The position numbers were made by a program, and so were the translations under genes. DNA of 64,000 nucleotides, taken from contig OX344761.1 in assembly GCA_947034895.1 (NCBI GenBank), forward strand, positions 80,183,839-80,247,838. Direction: 5' to 3'. Position 1 is the first letter of the stretch, and every line of letters begins with the position of its first letter. The notes beneath the pieces are model-generated. The model worked only from the letters and a program-made list of their open reading frames with translations, was not told where the DNA came from and did no database searches. Of the stretch, positions 22,732 through 34,743 are shown piece by piece. This DNA is from Rhytidiadelphus loreus. Taxonomy: Eukaryota; Streptophyta; Bryopsida; Hypnales; Hylocomiaceae.

Positions 22732-25700
22732 CTACAGAATGCCCTTGTATATGGGCTTCTTCTTTAAAAAATCATTAGCGTCAGGGGACAAGTACTCCCA
22801 CCATAAATTGGAGCATTCTTGAGCTTTCAATGGGTCCCCACAAATCGAAACCACCTCTTCATTTGGCCCTCGATTGCGCTTACCCTTCCAAGGCTTGTAT
22901 TTCCCATTGAAATGAAGAATGTGCGCTTCATCAGCAAACGGGGACATGAAAGGAATCCTATTGAAAGTCATATTCCAGCCGTTTTGATAGTAGGCTCTCT
23001 CCATGTCACTCAAATTGGGTCGGCCAAGTCCTCGTACATTCCATGTCTCATCCAGCACCTTGTGTTTCCCGTAGAGGGCAAGCAGAAAAGGAGGCTGCGA
23101 CATACCCGCCCTGCAAAGTTCCATCAAAGCACAATTAAACACTATAGCAAGAATGATGTATGCAGCCACAGTACCCTTAAGAGCAAACATTAAATATAAA
23201 AAATCCACTTTGGAAGCTAACAACCGATTGTGGTAACTTCCAAAACATACTTTTATCGTTCAAGCTTCCAAACAATTTGTTTCTTCTTCTATAGGTATGG
23301 AAGCAGTCACTTGGACACTTAGGACTAGCCAATAAGTGCCCTCATAGTCAAAAGTAGCTACTTCGTTATCTAAAAAGTTGAATATTAACAAATAAGAGAT
23401 TCCAAGGAAGCTAACAAAATGCATAGAAAGAAGGAAATATATTTGAAATTTTTTATCCATAATGAAATGTGCTCAAGTACAACAGTTCACCACGAGTTTC
23501 CACAGTAAATTTCTATTTTTAGCTTGAGCGCTTAGGTACAGTGATGAAGACTTGAAAGAATAAGAAATCATGAAAATAGTAGAGAGAGCATACTTGTATA
23601 AGGCCTTTTTGTCCGCCTTTCGAAACTCATCCATCCACCAAACAATAGCTTTGGTGATATTCTCCTCCTGCCATCTCTTGTTATCAATCACAAGAACCCC
23701 CCGGTTGAACACACACGCCGATCGATTGAAAGGCTCATCTGGCAGCCAGCTTGGTCGCTCTGGACCCTGCCGTTTCTGAATCTCATCTAATTGTGCAAAA
23801 TCGAAGTAAACCTGGAACCTCTGCGAGCAGTCCTCAATGGCCGCCACCGAATGGCCTTCGAGATCTACATCGTTCAGATCTTCCAAATTCCCCTGTCAAG
23901 CAATCACATGCACACTGTTCATGAGTTAATTGAAACAAAAAAGGACACACATATCTTCCCAATAGATCCCCTGTTACATTCACAAAGTTATTAATGGTAA
24001 ATTAACGTTTATCCAATAAAACTTAGATCAACACAAAGATAGTGATAAATAATGTCCAGTTGATGGTGACTTCATATTAAACTTAACAGTTGCCAGTGAA
24101 ATATCGAAATTATGCTACTGATACTAACATTGACAAGATTTGATTTAAACTAATATTACCTTAACATTAACTCAACATGAGGACTAAATGAATCAAAAGC
24201 CTATTAACATAACAGTAGAAGCATCGTCAATCTAATGGGTAATAGTTTCTTTCGTGATGATAGACAGGACTCATGCTGCTAGGATAAGTGCAGGAAAACC
24301 AAATCCCACTTTAACATGTAAAGGAACTGTAAAATATGGTAGCGGACACTTCAAGTGTAAAGTCACTGACTAGCCAGATTTCATCGACTGCCTTCAGGTG
24401 CAGAAAATGGTGACTTTGGGAAACACTTACTTTCACTACAATATCGGAGTCTAGGTAGATGATGCGCCCTATGTCGCTGTAAGTTCGAGGTAGATAAAAC
24501 GGTAGAAAATTGTACGGGCTCACAAGCTCCTTACGAGCCCCGGTGTCATTACGGAACATGATGTGCCCCTCTACCTCGTGGATGTCAATAAACCGGCTGT
24601 TATAGTTCAAGAAACCAACCCAAACCCCAATCAGAATTGGACATCAAACCAAAGCAACGTTTATGCTACAGTGACGTTTATTCTACCCCATGAGGCAGAT
24701 AACGAAATCAACGAGGTCACAAAAATCAGAATACAGAATCACTTTTTTGTAAAATTCAAAAATCTCTGCTCTCCACCTGATGAGCCCTTGTACAGTTCAT
24801 CGATCTCCACTCTAGGGTGGAGAATAGAGATTTTGAGCAAACAGCCTATCTATATAGAAATAATTAGAAAAAAAAGTTTTAAGGTTAGAAACTTACTTGG
24901 CCATCTCAACTTTGACCTTCGGAAAAAGATGTTTAAGCCTTTTTGCAGCATTCTTCTGAGTACTTGGCATGACCAAATGATAAAAAAGTCTTTCCGGATG
25001 TCTGCAGCCATATGAAACATAATTAGAGAGAGGAAGATCAGATTGGTGCCAACACACAAGCGCATTTTACTTTACTCTGTCAATTACAATACTCCCCGAT
25101 GATTCCCGATTTATGAGTGACAATGCTTCTGGTATAAGGTATAAGTAATTTGACAACCAGAGCATGACTGATTACAGGACACAGTATGCAAAATAACGAG
25201 GCCCGATCCTCCTGTGATCCCTCGGAGAAACTTCTAAAAGGCACTCTGACACCAAACCCAACTATAACAAATTGTGACTGTGCAAAGACTCTATGCTATC
25301 CAACTGAATGAAGAACATGTTTCACCATAGATATAATAAAGAATAGATTGACAAACAAGGGAACCGTGGTTCCAGTGCAACACTGCCGTTGCAAATTAAC
25401 TTGGAGCATGCACTCTAAGCTCTTGGTACACAAAGGAGGCTAATATTGCATATTAATGAAATTCAGATGTGAAACTTACGGGGTATTTGCCATGCTGGAA
25501 TTGATCAAAACGGCAAGAGGTCGGAGATCAGCTTCATCGGTACAAACAAAAATGTGTATGTCTTCTTTCTTTTTAGCTTTGATACCATCCTCGACGGAAT
25601 TAGGAACAGACTGATCTAGCCACGCCTGAGGGCCTTGTTCAAACACCTTTCGATTGTCATCAAGCTGACTGCGTTTCCAGGAGTGGAAGGACGCCATCAC

Positions 25701-28254
25701 ATTGGGAAAAACCCACTGGTACCAGATCAGAGGAAAAGCTTTAGAGTCAAATAAAGACCAAGCAACAATTTGAAATAAACTCGTCGACAGTGATCCTGAA
25801 TGTAATTACCATCATACCCTGACAAGAGCACTTCCAAAAAGGAATAAATGAAACAAATAGGCCATTAGGTCTAAACAACTACAACACTCCTGGATTTGTA
25901 TTAAGGAATTATTGTAACTTATTAACGACAGTTCACGAAAAATGGGATAATAGCATATATCAAACGCAAGAGACATTTGTAACCAGGAGTATTACACCCA
26001 AACCTCTAATAACACTCTGTAATTGCACATTCCCTGTTGATATCCTCGGAATCTGTCATGCTGTGCACATCTGATTGGATAACTTCCACATGTCAATGTG
26101 AGCATGCATTTCGAAGGCCATTTGTTCTCCCCACCCACACCGGGCAGTGTCATTAGAAAGGATTAAGTGTTCTACTGGCATCCTGATCCAGAATCTGATA
26201 ACACGATATTCCCGGCATTAACTACGTCCAGCAAAGACAACGTCCTACTTTACAAAGATGCACAAATCATCTCACACTGACCAGCAAGAATATAGCATAT
26301 TATGTTCGGTCCGGAGTTGACTGGAAAAAACACTACCATAACTGAACCTTCAAAACAAGGCCCACAGAGCTTCATGATAGCCTTATCTGAAATTTGAGAA
26401 AAAGCTATCATTCAGGTTATGATTGAGGATTCATACCAGCAGCTGCGGCAATACAGCTATTGGTTCCGAAAAGGTTTCCAAAAGGTGATCGAAAATACAT
26501 ACGCAAGTCAGTCTCACATGCCCATAACAAATGGGACGAGTGGAAACCCACTACATGTTCTATGAAGAGAATGTACCAGAGATGCACATTTCAATGGGTG
26601 CATAGTCTCACGTGCTAGAACGATTCTTAATTTTCAGATTAGATGGTGACCTAATGTTGATTACGCGTAGAGCAAAATTCACTTTTAATGACATGATAAT
26701 CCCAGCTTTGACTACATCTAGCGTAACTTCCAAAGCAAACGTCTTACATTACGAAGTACCACTGAACCTCAAAGATCAACAAATTATCGAACGCAGGCCA
26801 GCTAGTCGATATCAAATTGTGTTCTGCTCATAATTGACTGAAAAAAGCTACCATAACTGAAGTTTCGAAATGAGGCCCACAAAAACTTCATGATGGCTTT
26901 ATTTGGAATTTGGAAACCCATCATTCGAGCTATGGTGGGAGGCTCCCCGCAGCTGTCCCGATCAAGGCCAGGAAATCTAACTATTGGTGGCGGAAAAAGC
27001 TTCAAAAAAGTGATCGAATATACATACGTAGGTCAATCTCCCACGCCCATGACAAATTGCATTGAAGGAGTGCTGATCAGGAGACACCCAGTGTATATTC
27101 CAAGAAGAGAATGTACCAGGGGTAAACATTTCAGGCGGTTGTATCCTCTGAGCCAGCACAGCTCCCATGCATTGTCTCACATACTGAAACGATTCTTAAC
27201 GTTCAGATTAGATGGTAACATGCCTTTAATTACGCATGAGCTAAAACCACTTCAAATTTCAAGGGCAGTTAAACTGTCGGTTGAGACAGGGTTTCAAATA
27301 GTGATGGAATATCAATACGCTCGACAATTGCATTGTCTAGAATGATTCTTAACTTTCAGATTAGATGGTGACATAGCCTTAATTAAGCATCAGCTAAAAT
27401 CGCTTCAAATTTCAAGGGTAATCAAGCTGTTGAAAACGACAGGGTTTCAAATGGTATGGAATGGTTTCAAATGTATGGTTTCACATGTCTAGAACGATTC
27501 TTGACGTTCAGATTAGATGGTAACATAATCTTGATTACGCGTACAGCTAAATTCACTTCAAATTTCAAGGGCAATCAAGCTGTTGGTAGCGAAAGAGTTT
27601 CTCACGGTGATGGAACATACATACGCAGGTCCGTCTCGATCAGTGCATTGTCTAGAACGATTCCTAACGTTCAGATTAGATGGTGACAAAACCTTGATTA
27701 CGCGTGAGCTAAACTCAGTACAATCAAAGTTACGGAAGATTCATAACCGAATCATGTGGGCCATACAATGGAGGACCGACAGTTGGCAGACTGATAATAC
27801 GCATTCCGCTCTGTTTTTTCGGAGGAATCATTTGCATTTGATTAAGGTTAGCAACCTGATTAACTGTACTAACCCTAAATGGAGCTCCATTTGCGTATTG
27901 CTAATGCGTCTATATATGTTGAATTAGCTTCTGAGCATCTAGGGCTAGGGTTTGGAAATTCCTTTCGTTGCCTACCTTTTGATCCGGATCGAAGCTGGTG
28001 AACGGGTCGGCGAAGTTCATGTACTTGGAGGGAGGCAAGAGATGGATGCCCAGGATGCCCATGCACAGCACAGCCACGAACAACGGCAGCAGTGGCCACG
28101 CGCGGCCCCCACCGGAGGCTCGCTCCCTCCCCGCGCTCACGCAGTTTGTGGAGTCTTTCTGGAACCGCGGCAACGGCCGTCGCACCGTGTCCATTTCCTT
28201 CAGCTCCTCCTTGTCCTCATGCAAGAATTTCTTCGAATCCGATCGAAGACTCAT
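22732..28254 (-). CDS. Golgi-type GT8 glycosyltransferase, GAUT/GATL-related, 6 coding exons
   Basis: Coding exons in transcript order are 28254-27976, 25715-25480, 25001-24897, 24596-24431, 23892-23594 and 23110-22732, all with GT-AG borders. They sum to 1464 nt, 487 aa. Residues 1-51 form a charged cytosolic tail, 52-73 one membrane helix, then a stem and the catalytic domain: a type II Golgi protein. GT8 hallmarks are IHIFVCTDE at 146-154, the metal-binding DxD as YLDSDIV (Asp256, Asp258), a VFNRGVLVID segment, WNVRGLGRPN and the C-terminal HFNGKYKPWK (428-437). These are retaining enzymes that use a nucleotide sugar; GAUT members make pectin homogalacturonan. This sequence is closer in length and C-terminus to the GAUT-like relatives than to GAUT1 itself, so substrate is uncertain. 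Intron 1 (2.26 kb) is filled with repeats. Confidence 0.88.
26190..27720. repeat. Nested tandem repeats in intron 1 of the GT8 gene
   Basis: Two long units of about 500 bp (about 26190-26690 and 26690-27190) share TTGACTG, AAAAAGCTACCATAACTGAA or a variant, GAGGCCCAC and CTTCATGATGGC, in the same order. They are followed by shorter units of about 150 bp starting near 27185, 27340, 27490 and 27650. Each short unit begins with GAACGATTCTTAACGTTCAG or a variant followed by ATTAGATGGTGAC, and the 26615 copy belongs to the first period. The array enlarges the intron but leaves both splice sites intact. Confidence 0.75.
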
Positions 28255-29236
28255 TGGAAAAACAAGAAGGCAAATCGAATATCAATAGTAGTAGCGCATT
28301 ACACCCCTCTCGAGCTCCAGATCTGGTCTCCCTCCATTTGGAAACTCCCTTAAATCTCTCTCCTACTGCTCATACAACTCCCTTCCACTTCACAAACATC
28401 CATACAATACAATCCAGATCCCACACTCCAATGCTCGGATTCTCCACCCGTGTCACTTACTAGAACCTCACAACTAAAACCTCACCGCCCAAACCTCACT
28501 GTTCAAACCTCACTGTCCAAAGCCAGATCTACAACTCACACCAAACCAGGAAACTTCACCAGATCTCTCGTCACCTAACCCCTGGAACCCAAAATTTCGG
28601 AGAAACCGAGAGAACCCCACCACGTGAATGAATCAACGAGAGAGCAACTAGGGATGGAATCTCGCATTCAAAAAGAAGGGATGCAAAGTTGCAACTCCAA
28701 AAGCCTAGCTCCGCTTGACAGACAGATCCTCCTTCTTCCACTAAAGATGAAATGCCAGGGACATGGTCATTTAATGCCGCCTGTCGTGATTGCTACACCC
28801 GAGAAGCTCTGTGTGTGACTGTTTCCCGTGACACTCCGTGGCTGTGAGTGTGAGTGTGTGTGTTTCCCGAAGTCTGTCGGTCACAGACTCACAGTGTGAG
28901 TGTGTGTTTGACAATGCTTGTTGCTGCTGGAACGAAGCGAAGCTTGTGATGAGGAACGCAGGAGCGAGAGTGGCGATGGAAATAATGAACGTGAATCCTG
29001 ACCTACGACCGCGACTGCTACCTGCTGGAACTTTTTTCCATCATCTCGCTCGCGCAAAGCCTGTGGGTGCAATCGGGGCTTCCGGCTCTTGGGCGAGCTG
29101 GGGAAGAGTCCCTGGGATGACGCCGGGAGACGCCGGGAGACGCGCAATGACGCTAGTCGTGAAGAGGGGGTGGAATTTGTGGATGGGTAGGATGGGAGCT
29201 GTTATGTGATGGAGGCATGGTGACGTTGGATTTTGT
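28255..29236 (-). promoter_or_regulatory. Promoter and leader region of the GT8 gene
   Basis: DNA upstream of the minus-strand start codon is CpG-containing and GC-richer to about 29200, then drops to AT-rich. CT-rich blocks (in minus-strand sense GA-rich) suit a plant 5' leader. Open frames on the plus strand here do not resemble proteins. A TGTGAGTGTGTG-type microsatellite lies at 28845-28910. Confidence 0.45.
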
Positions 29237-29240
29237 TTAA

Positions 29241-29461
29241 ACCCTTAATGCCTCGATCCTTTTTCTAATTTTGACACATTTTTGCTTATATCTTTCTACA
29301 GAAATATCATTTACCAGAATTTCATGAAATTGATCGTTAAGGAAGGTTTTCTTTTCAAAATTGAAGTGTTACATTGGATGAATGAAAAGTTAGTTGGACA
29401 AAACAGCGCTTTGCAGCCCTCTGTTCATCGTCCACTTTCTGGACGTCGACGCAGTTAGGGG
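29241..29461. mobile_element. Short TTAA-flanked TIR element
   Basis: TTAA stands at 29237-29240 and 29462-29465. The left end ACCCTTAATGCC and the right end GTTAGGGG are degenerate versions of the CCCCTAAATGCC terminus. It is 221 bp with no coding capacity. Directly after it the sequence again starts CCCTTAAAGC, possibly the end of a second, adjacent copy. Confidence 0.5.
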
Positions 29462-31769
29462 TTAACCCTTAAAGCATGAATTTTAATATATTTTTCAAAA
29501 TTTTCTAATTGGAGTAGAAACTAAACTTGAGAAAATCCATTTCATTAGTTGGCCTCAAGTTTAAGAAATTTCATTTTAATTTATGGTTAAAAATTACACC
29601 AAGAGTAAAGAGCAAGAATTGGCCAAGCTCTTGCTTGCGGAGTTGGACTAACTTCACAAGCAAGGGCAAGATCCTTAATCCCTAAGAGACTTGACATTCA
29701 CTAGGTGGATTGTGACTGTTTTCAATAGTTAATTGTTGGATATACAAGAAATGAATGAAGTACATCCAAATATGTTGAAAAAGTATTTTTTTGTCTATTC
29801 TTCAACAATATGACTAATATGGTCACTCAATGTTGCATGATTATTGTACAAAGTTGTGAATGAATTCACGTTGGAATGGGAAGAAAACAAAAACTTGGAA
29901 AAATGAAGATCTTACTAATGTCTAGATTCTTCTCATGCCATGATTTATTTTGCCAAAAAAACTCAAAATCTACATCTATCTTTTTCCAAAGTACTTTTAG
30001 GGGTTAAAATTTTGTGGGGAATCGAATATATATAGTATTGTATTTGACTCTTAGCATACAAATTAGGTACAATAATAGGAAGACATACAAATTAGGATTG
30101 ACAATTCAACAATTAGCATCTTGCATTTGAATATCATTTTCACATCTAAACCTTATTACCTAATAGTATAAGAATAAACACTAATTTTACATTTCTTTTT
30201 TAATAATTATTGGTGCTTGTTGGCAATTGAAAGATGAATTTAGATTCTCTTAGCATAAATTTTTTGGACCTTGCATGAATAAACTATGAATTATCAAAGT
30301 AATGATTATAGATGTATCCAAAATAGACCCTAAATTCTCCTATTTAGACAACATGTATTTCAATGAAGAATATGATGGGATTAATTTTTTTGCAATTAGG
30401 GATGTTTCAAGGGGTAGCTTCTATACATTACAAAGTAATGCAATTCCATGATTATAAGTTACATACTATAAACATGTAATTATTATAAAAAAATGCATTA
30501 ACTACAAACTAATATAACCCTATCAATCATAGGTCACACATTACGAACACATGTATGGTTATAAAAAAAAGAATGACCATTCATTTGAACTATTCCACTT
30601 GTTAAGCTTCACTTTAATCCGGAATTCTTTACGTATTTGAAAGTTGCAAGTGGATGACAAAGACACTCTAGACGACCTCTTTTCTGTTATTGAAGGAGTA
30701 CCCTAGATAAAGGTCAAATTCGACATAAATTAAGTCATGTTTGGAAGAAGAAAAAAAGGTGTCACATGTCATCTTGTGATTGGTATGAGGTGACATGGAC
30801 CCCTAAGAATCCAACATGGAAATTCAATTTCAACAGCAATTATGTGCCAATTCAGACCTTCACGTACAATATTAGTTGCAAGTATATTTTTTTAAGGATG
30901 AAAATTGGACGAGTACAACAGACATTTTTTGTGGGGTTTTTTGTGGTGTCGTACTGCTATGCGTTGTCAAATACTGGTGGAGGCATTGATAGGTTGGGTT
31001 TGGGTATCGTATATGAAAGTTGCGGAGCAAGTGGTGTCATTGGAAGCGGGGTGTGCCAGGATGTTGCCAAATTTCACGCGGAGAAATGGACCCGGGCAAC
31101 AATTAAATGATGTGTCAGTCAGCAATCATTTTGTGCAGTATAATTTTTGTTTTTGTTTTTGTGAACAATGGCTGGGGGCCCCTGGGTGAGTGGCATGTAC
31201 ACTTGGTCGGTTGGTCATGTTGCTAGCGCATGGAGTACATTACTTGAGATTGTTCTATTTGGTACCAGTTTTTGTCACCTTTTTTTTTGATAGTGAGGGC
31301 CCTTTTGTGTGGTTTGGCATTGAATTTGGAATTTGATGTGTAAGGTACAAGTACCTATTCCTGAGAATTTAAGCATTTCAACCTGTACAATAGGGAATAT
31401 GGGAAATTCATTGAGAATCTGAGCTCAATGTATGCAAACATAAGGATGAGGAAGAATGTAGAAAAAAAAATATTATTTTCTCCAAAAATAAATATTTTAT
31501 TCAATATAAATATGAATTTTTCATTTAGACCCATTCCGGTTTCATAGACTCACCTATTGTGGTTAGCCTTTGGCATTTCTCCCTATGCAAAAAGGGAAAA
31601 GAGATGAGTGGACGAGAAGGTACAAACATTGAATCTTTTTCAATGAATGTTACATCCAACTATTGTTCACAATAGGTTGGCCTAAAAAGCCATGACAAGG
31701 GGTTGTCCAAAATAGGTACATCTACCATAATTGTGTACTAAGGTATCGGTATTTTGCTTTTAAGAGTTG

Positions 31770-31941
31770 AATTGGCATCTAATCTAGGTCATTTCACATT
31801 TTTTAGACCTTCGTGGAATTAGTTACAAATTCTTGAGGTTGAAACGCAGTGGTCACTAAAAGCAACCACCTCCTAAAATGAACACTATTTGTAGATTGAA
31901 GAAAGTAAAATGTACCCTTATATCATGACCGCTTTTAGAGC
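31770..31941. repeat. 172-bp direct repeat, copy 1
   Basis: AATTGGCATCTAATC through GCTTTTAGAGC recurs at 34570-34743 in the same orientation, about 2.8 kb away. Shared words include TTCGTGGAATTAGTTACAAA and GAAGAAAGTAAAATGTA. The pair brackets a block of fold-back repeats. They do not have LTR ends (no TG...CA). Confidence 0.7.
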
Positions 31942-31970
31942 ATAGGTACTTTGGGACTTATATTTTGTAG

Positions 31971-32241
31971 CATCACAAAGTTTACAACCTATAGTTTGTC
32001 AACAATTATCATGTGGTTACTATTGTTTCATGGGTTCGCACGTTAATTTAATAGTTATTGCATCATTACGACGCATTACTACACAATTTACTACATCTAA
32101 TGATGCATCGTAACGATGTAGTAAATTGTGCAATAATGCATCATAACGATGCAAAAACTATTAAATTAACGTGCAAACCCATAAAACAATAGTAACCACA
32201 CGATAACTATTGACAAACCATAGGTTGTAAACTTTGTGATG
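31971..32241. repeat. Fold-back element with about 130-bp arms
   Basis: CATCACAAAGTTTACAACCT (from 31971) is mirrored at the far end by AGGTTGTAAACTTTGTGATG (to 32241), and the arms pair nearly along their whole length. They meet around 32100-32110 in the GATGCATCGTAACGATG region. This is a fold-back MITE or large hairpin; no clear target-site duplication was seen. Confidence 0.75.
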
Positions 32242-33079
32242 AGGCTTTGTAACAATGTTAGGAGACTAGATCATTCCCATAACATGATCGTTTAGACTTA
32301 CATGTTAGTAATATAATTGGAATATAATGACTTCAAATAGAGCAAGCATTCTTTATTTATTGGAAGCGCATTCAAAAGTATTTTGAATAAGTACAAGAAC
32401 TTGTAATGATTGTCATTAAAAGAAATTTTAAAATCTCTTTAAATAGACAAAATAAAATTTGGATTCGGACTTTGGACAATTGAAATAGATTCTATTTATT
32501 TAGAAACAAGCTAAAAGACAAAATACAGAGAAAGCTACTTCAAATCATGCATAAGAAAAAAAATCAAAGAAATGACTCTTCAATTTTCTTTTATATAGGT
32601 ACAATAGATGGAATACATATGGGCCAAGATATGGGCATGATATATGGAATATGGATGTTATACAAAATATTGATACAATATGACTTACGGATATATGTAT
32701 ATGATACAAGATACGATTATCAATCCCATATTAATTGTAATCTAGTATGTTAAAAAATATATATATAGGGAATAATGAAAAAAATATAGATACAAGGGTT
32801 AATTCACTCACTTATTAAGTGAATGAGTAGTGATCACTAACTATTTACTATTTTGTAATTGGAGCTTGAAAATTCTACCATTGAAAATGCATTCAAAAGT
32901 AATTTGAATAGGTACAAGAAAACTCAAATTTAAGAGCCATTTCTTTTATTTTTGTTTTGGTAGGTGAACAAATAAAGTGTTTCATTTTATTTTATTTCCA
33001 AGGGTGGTTAATTAATTGATACAAATCTATGTATGCCCCTTCTTAGGGGATAGTTTGCATTACATTTGGTGGGGCAACT

Positions 33080-34335
33080 ATACAGTCAAGGAGGATTGCC
33101 CCCCCTCATTGCCCCCATTTAAGGATAAATGTAAAAAAATGCCCCCCCCCCCCCCCCATGTTGTATTGCATCAATTTTGTATTTCTTCACCTCCCCACCT
33201 AATTTGGGGCCTCTAATTCCAAATATGAACTCCAAATTTACCAAGGGTGCATGTAAAAAGAAAGCTCCCTATTTTGGACCGTTCTTGAGTATATTCTTGA
33301 CCTCTCTTAACTAATTTGGGGTCTCTGATCACAAAAATGATTTAAAAATTTGCAAAAAAATTCATGCGTGGAAAATAAATAATTCCAGGGTTTGCCCGCA
33401 GGGCCGAGTGAGGGGGTCAATCCACCCCACCCCTAAATCAGTCCAGTGGCCCCATAAAAATAATTAAACCCTTTAATAAACCACTAGTCATGTGGTGGCC
33501 ACTGACTGGCCCCTGTGAATGACATGATGGTCCAAATCAGTCCAAAGGAAATAAAAAAACTGAACAACCCGTCACTGGTCAACTTATTCTCACTGCAAAT
33601 GCCTTTGTCAAAAACAAAGTAAAATTTCAGGTTCCCATACTTGACTGTAGCTTGACAATTTCAAACTGAGCAAGAATGCATTTTGTCATTTATTATTTAC
33701 TTGTCTGGTCGACCCAAAAGTAAGGGCCAGGGTGACCCCCTTCTCATCCAGCCAGGGTGAATTGACCCCCTCATTGCCCCTCCAGGGCAAACCCTGGAAT
33801 TTTTTATATGCAAGGCTTAATGTTTTTTTGAAATTCTGAATTCATATTTGAAATCAGAGATCCAAAATTACTTTGGGGTGATGCAAGGATTACCAAAAAA
33901 TTGGCACAACATAGGGGGCTTTTTTTTCAAACCTAAGTTGACTGGGGGCAATGAGGGGGTCAATTCTCCCTGCGCCTTCTCATCTCCAAAGGGAAACCCT
34001 GAATTTTTTGTTTCCCATGCATGATAAAATTTGCAATTTTTGAATTCATATTTGCAATCAGAGTCCTCAAATTAGATAGGAGAGATGTAGAGCGGGGTCT
34101 TTTTTTTACTTGCACCCCCCTTGCTCGTCCTCCAAAAGTCAGCCCAGGGGGTGCAAGTAAAAAAAGACCCCCTATTTTGTGCCCAAAAAATGTATGCTCT
34201 ACATCTCTCCTATCTAATTTGGGGACTCTGATTGCAAATATGAATTCAAAAATTCAAAATTTTATCATGCACAGGAAATAAAAAATTTTGGGATTTTCCT
34301 TCGGGGATAAGCAAGGGGGTCAATTCACCCTAGCC
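33080..34335. repeat. Block of inverted and direct repeats with G/C-run ends
   Basis: The clearest pair is 33991-34118 against 34146-34290. It includes ATCAGAGTCCTCAAATTAGA with its complement, TAGGAGAGATGTAGAG with CTCTACATCTCTCCTA, and ACTTGCACCCCCC with GGGGGTGCAAGT. Related but shorter copies lie at 33080-33420 and 33730-33960, where AGGGGGTCAATT, CCAGGGTTTGCCC and GGGCAAACCCTGG recur in alternating orientation. A C16 run is at 33142-33157. No open frame is meaningful here. Confidence 0.65.
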
Positions 34336-34569
34336 AAAGTAAGGTGCCTCCAAAGCTCTCAAGACGTCTGGGCGATGGAACTTACTGTTCAAGCATCAGT
34401 GTGGAATTGAGTAAAAGTAAAAGTTACCAATATATGGCCATAGAGGGCTCTCCATTTTGTCATTAAGGTAGGAGGCTCTTTAAAGTGATCCTTTAAGAGC
34501 TGATTGCATTTCGGGGGAAGCTAACTCCTTGAAACAATTTTCAGTAAATTTTGGTAGGAAGAAAAATGG

Positions 34570-34743
34570 AATTGGCATCTAATCCAAGTCATTTCATATT
34601 TTTTGGACCTTCGTGGAATTAGTTACAAATTTTTGAAGTTAAAGTGCAATGGTTTCTAAAAGCGCCCACCCTCCTGAAATGTACATTATTGGTACATTGA
34701 AGAAAGTAAAATGTATCTTTTTGTTAGAAATCGCTTTTAGAGC
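34570..34743. repeat. 172-bp direct repeat, copy 2
   Basis: This is the partner of 31770-31941, of almost the same length and orientation with scattered differences. From here to 36840 the DNA is AT-rich with no gene recognised. Confidence 0.7.

Noticed and set aside
24777..24811. Possible extra microexon in the GT8 gene (frame VEIDELYKGSS)
   Set aside because: An acceptor-like TAG and an open stretch exist, but joining 24897 directly to 24596 keeps the frame and gives a smooth family-like sequence (VEMANRFIDIHEVEGHI). The 35-nt version would break the frame. An 18-nt version keeps frame but needs a weak donor.
28624..29209. Plus-strand open frames upstream of the GT8 gene as a divergent gene
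   Set aside because: The sequence is low-complexity (TGTGAG runs, repeated GACGCCGGGA) and shows no recognisable protein; more likely promoter DNA.
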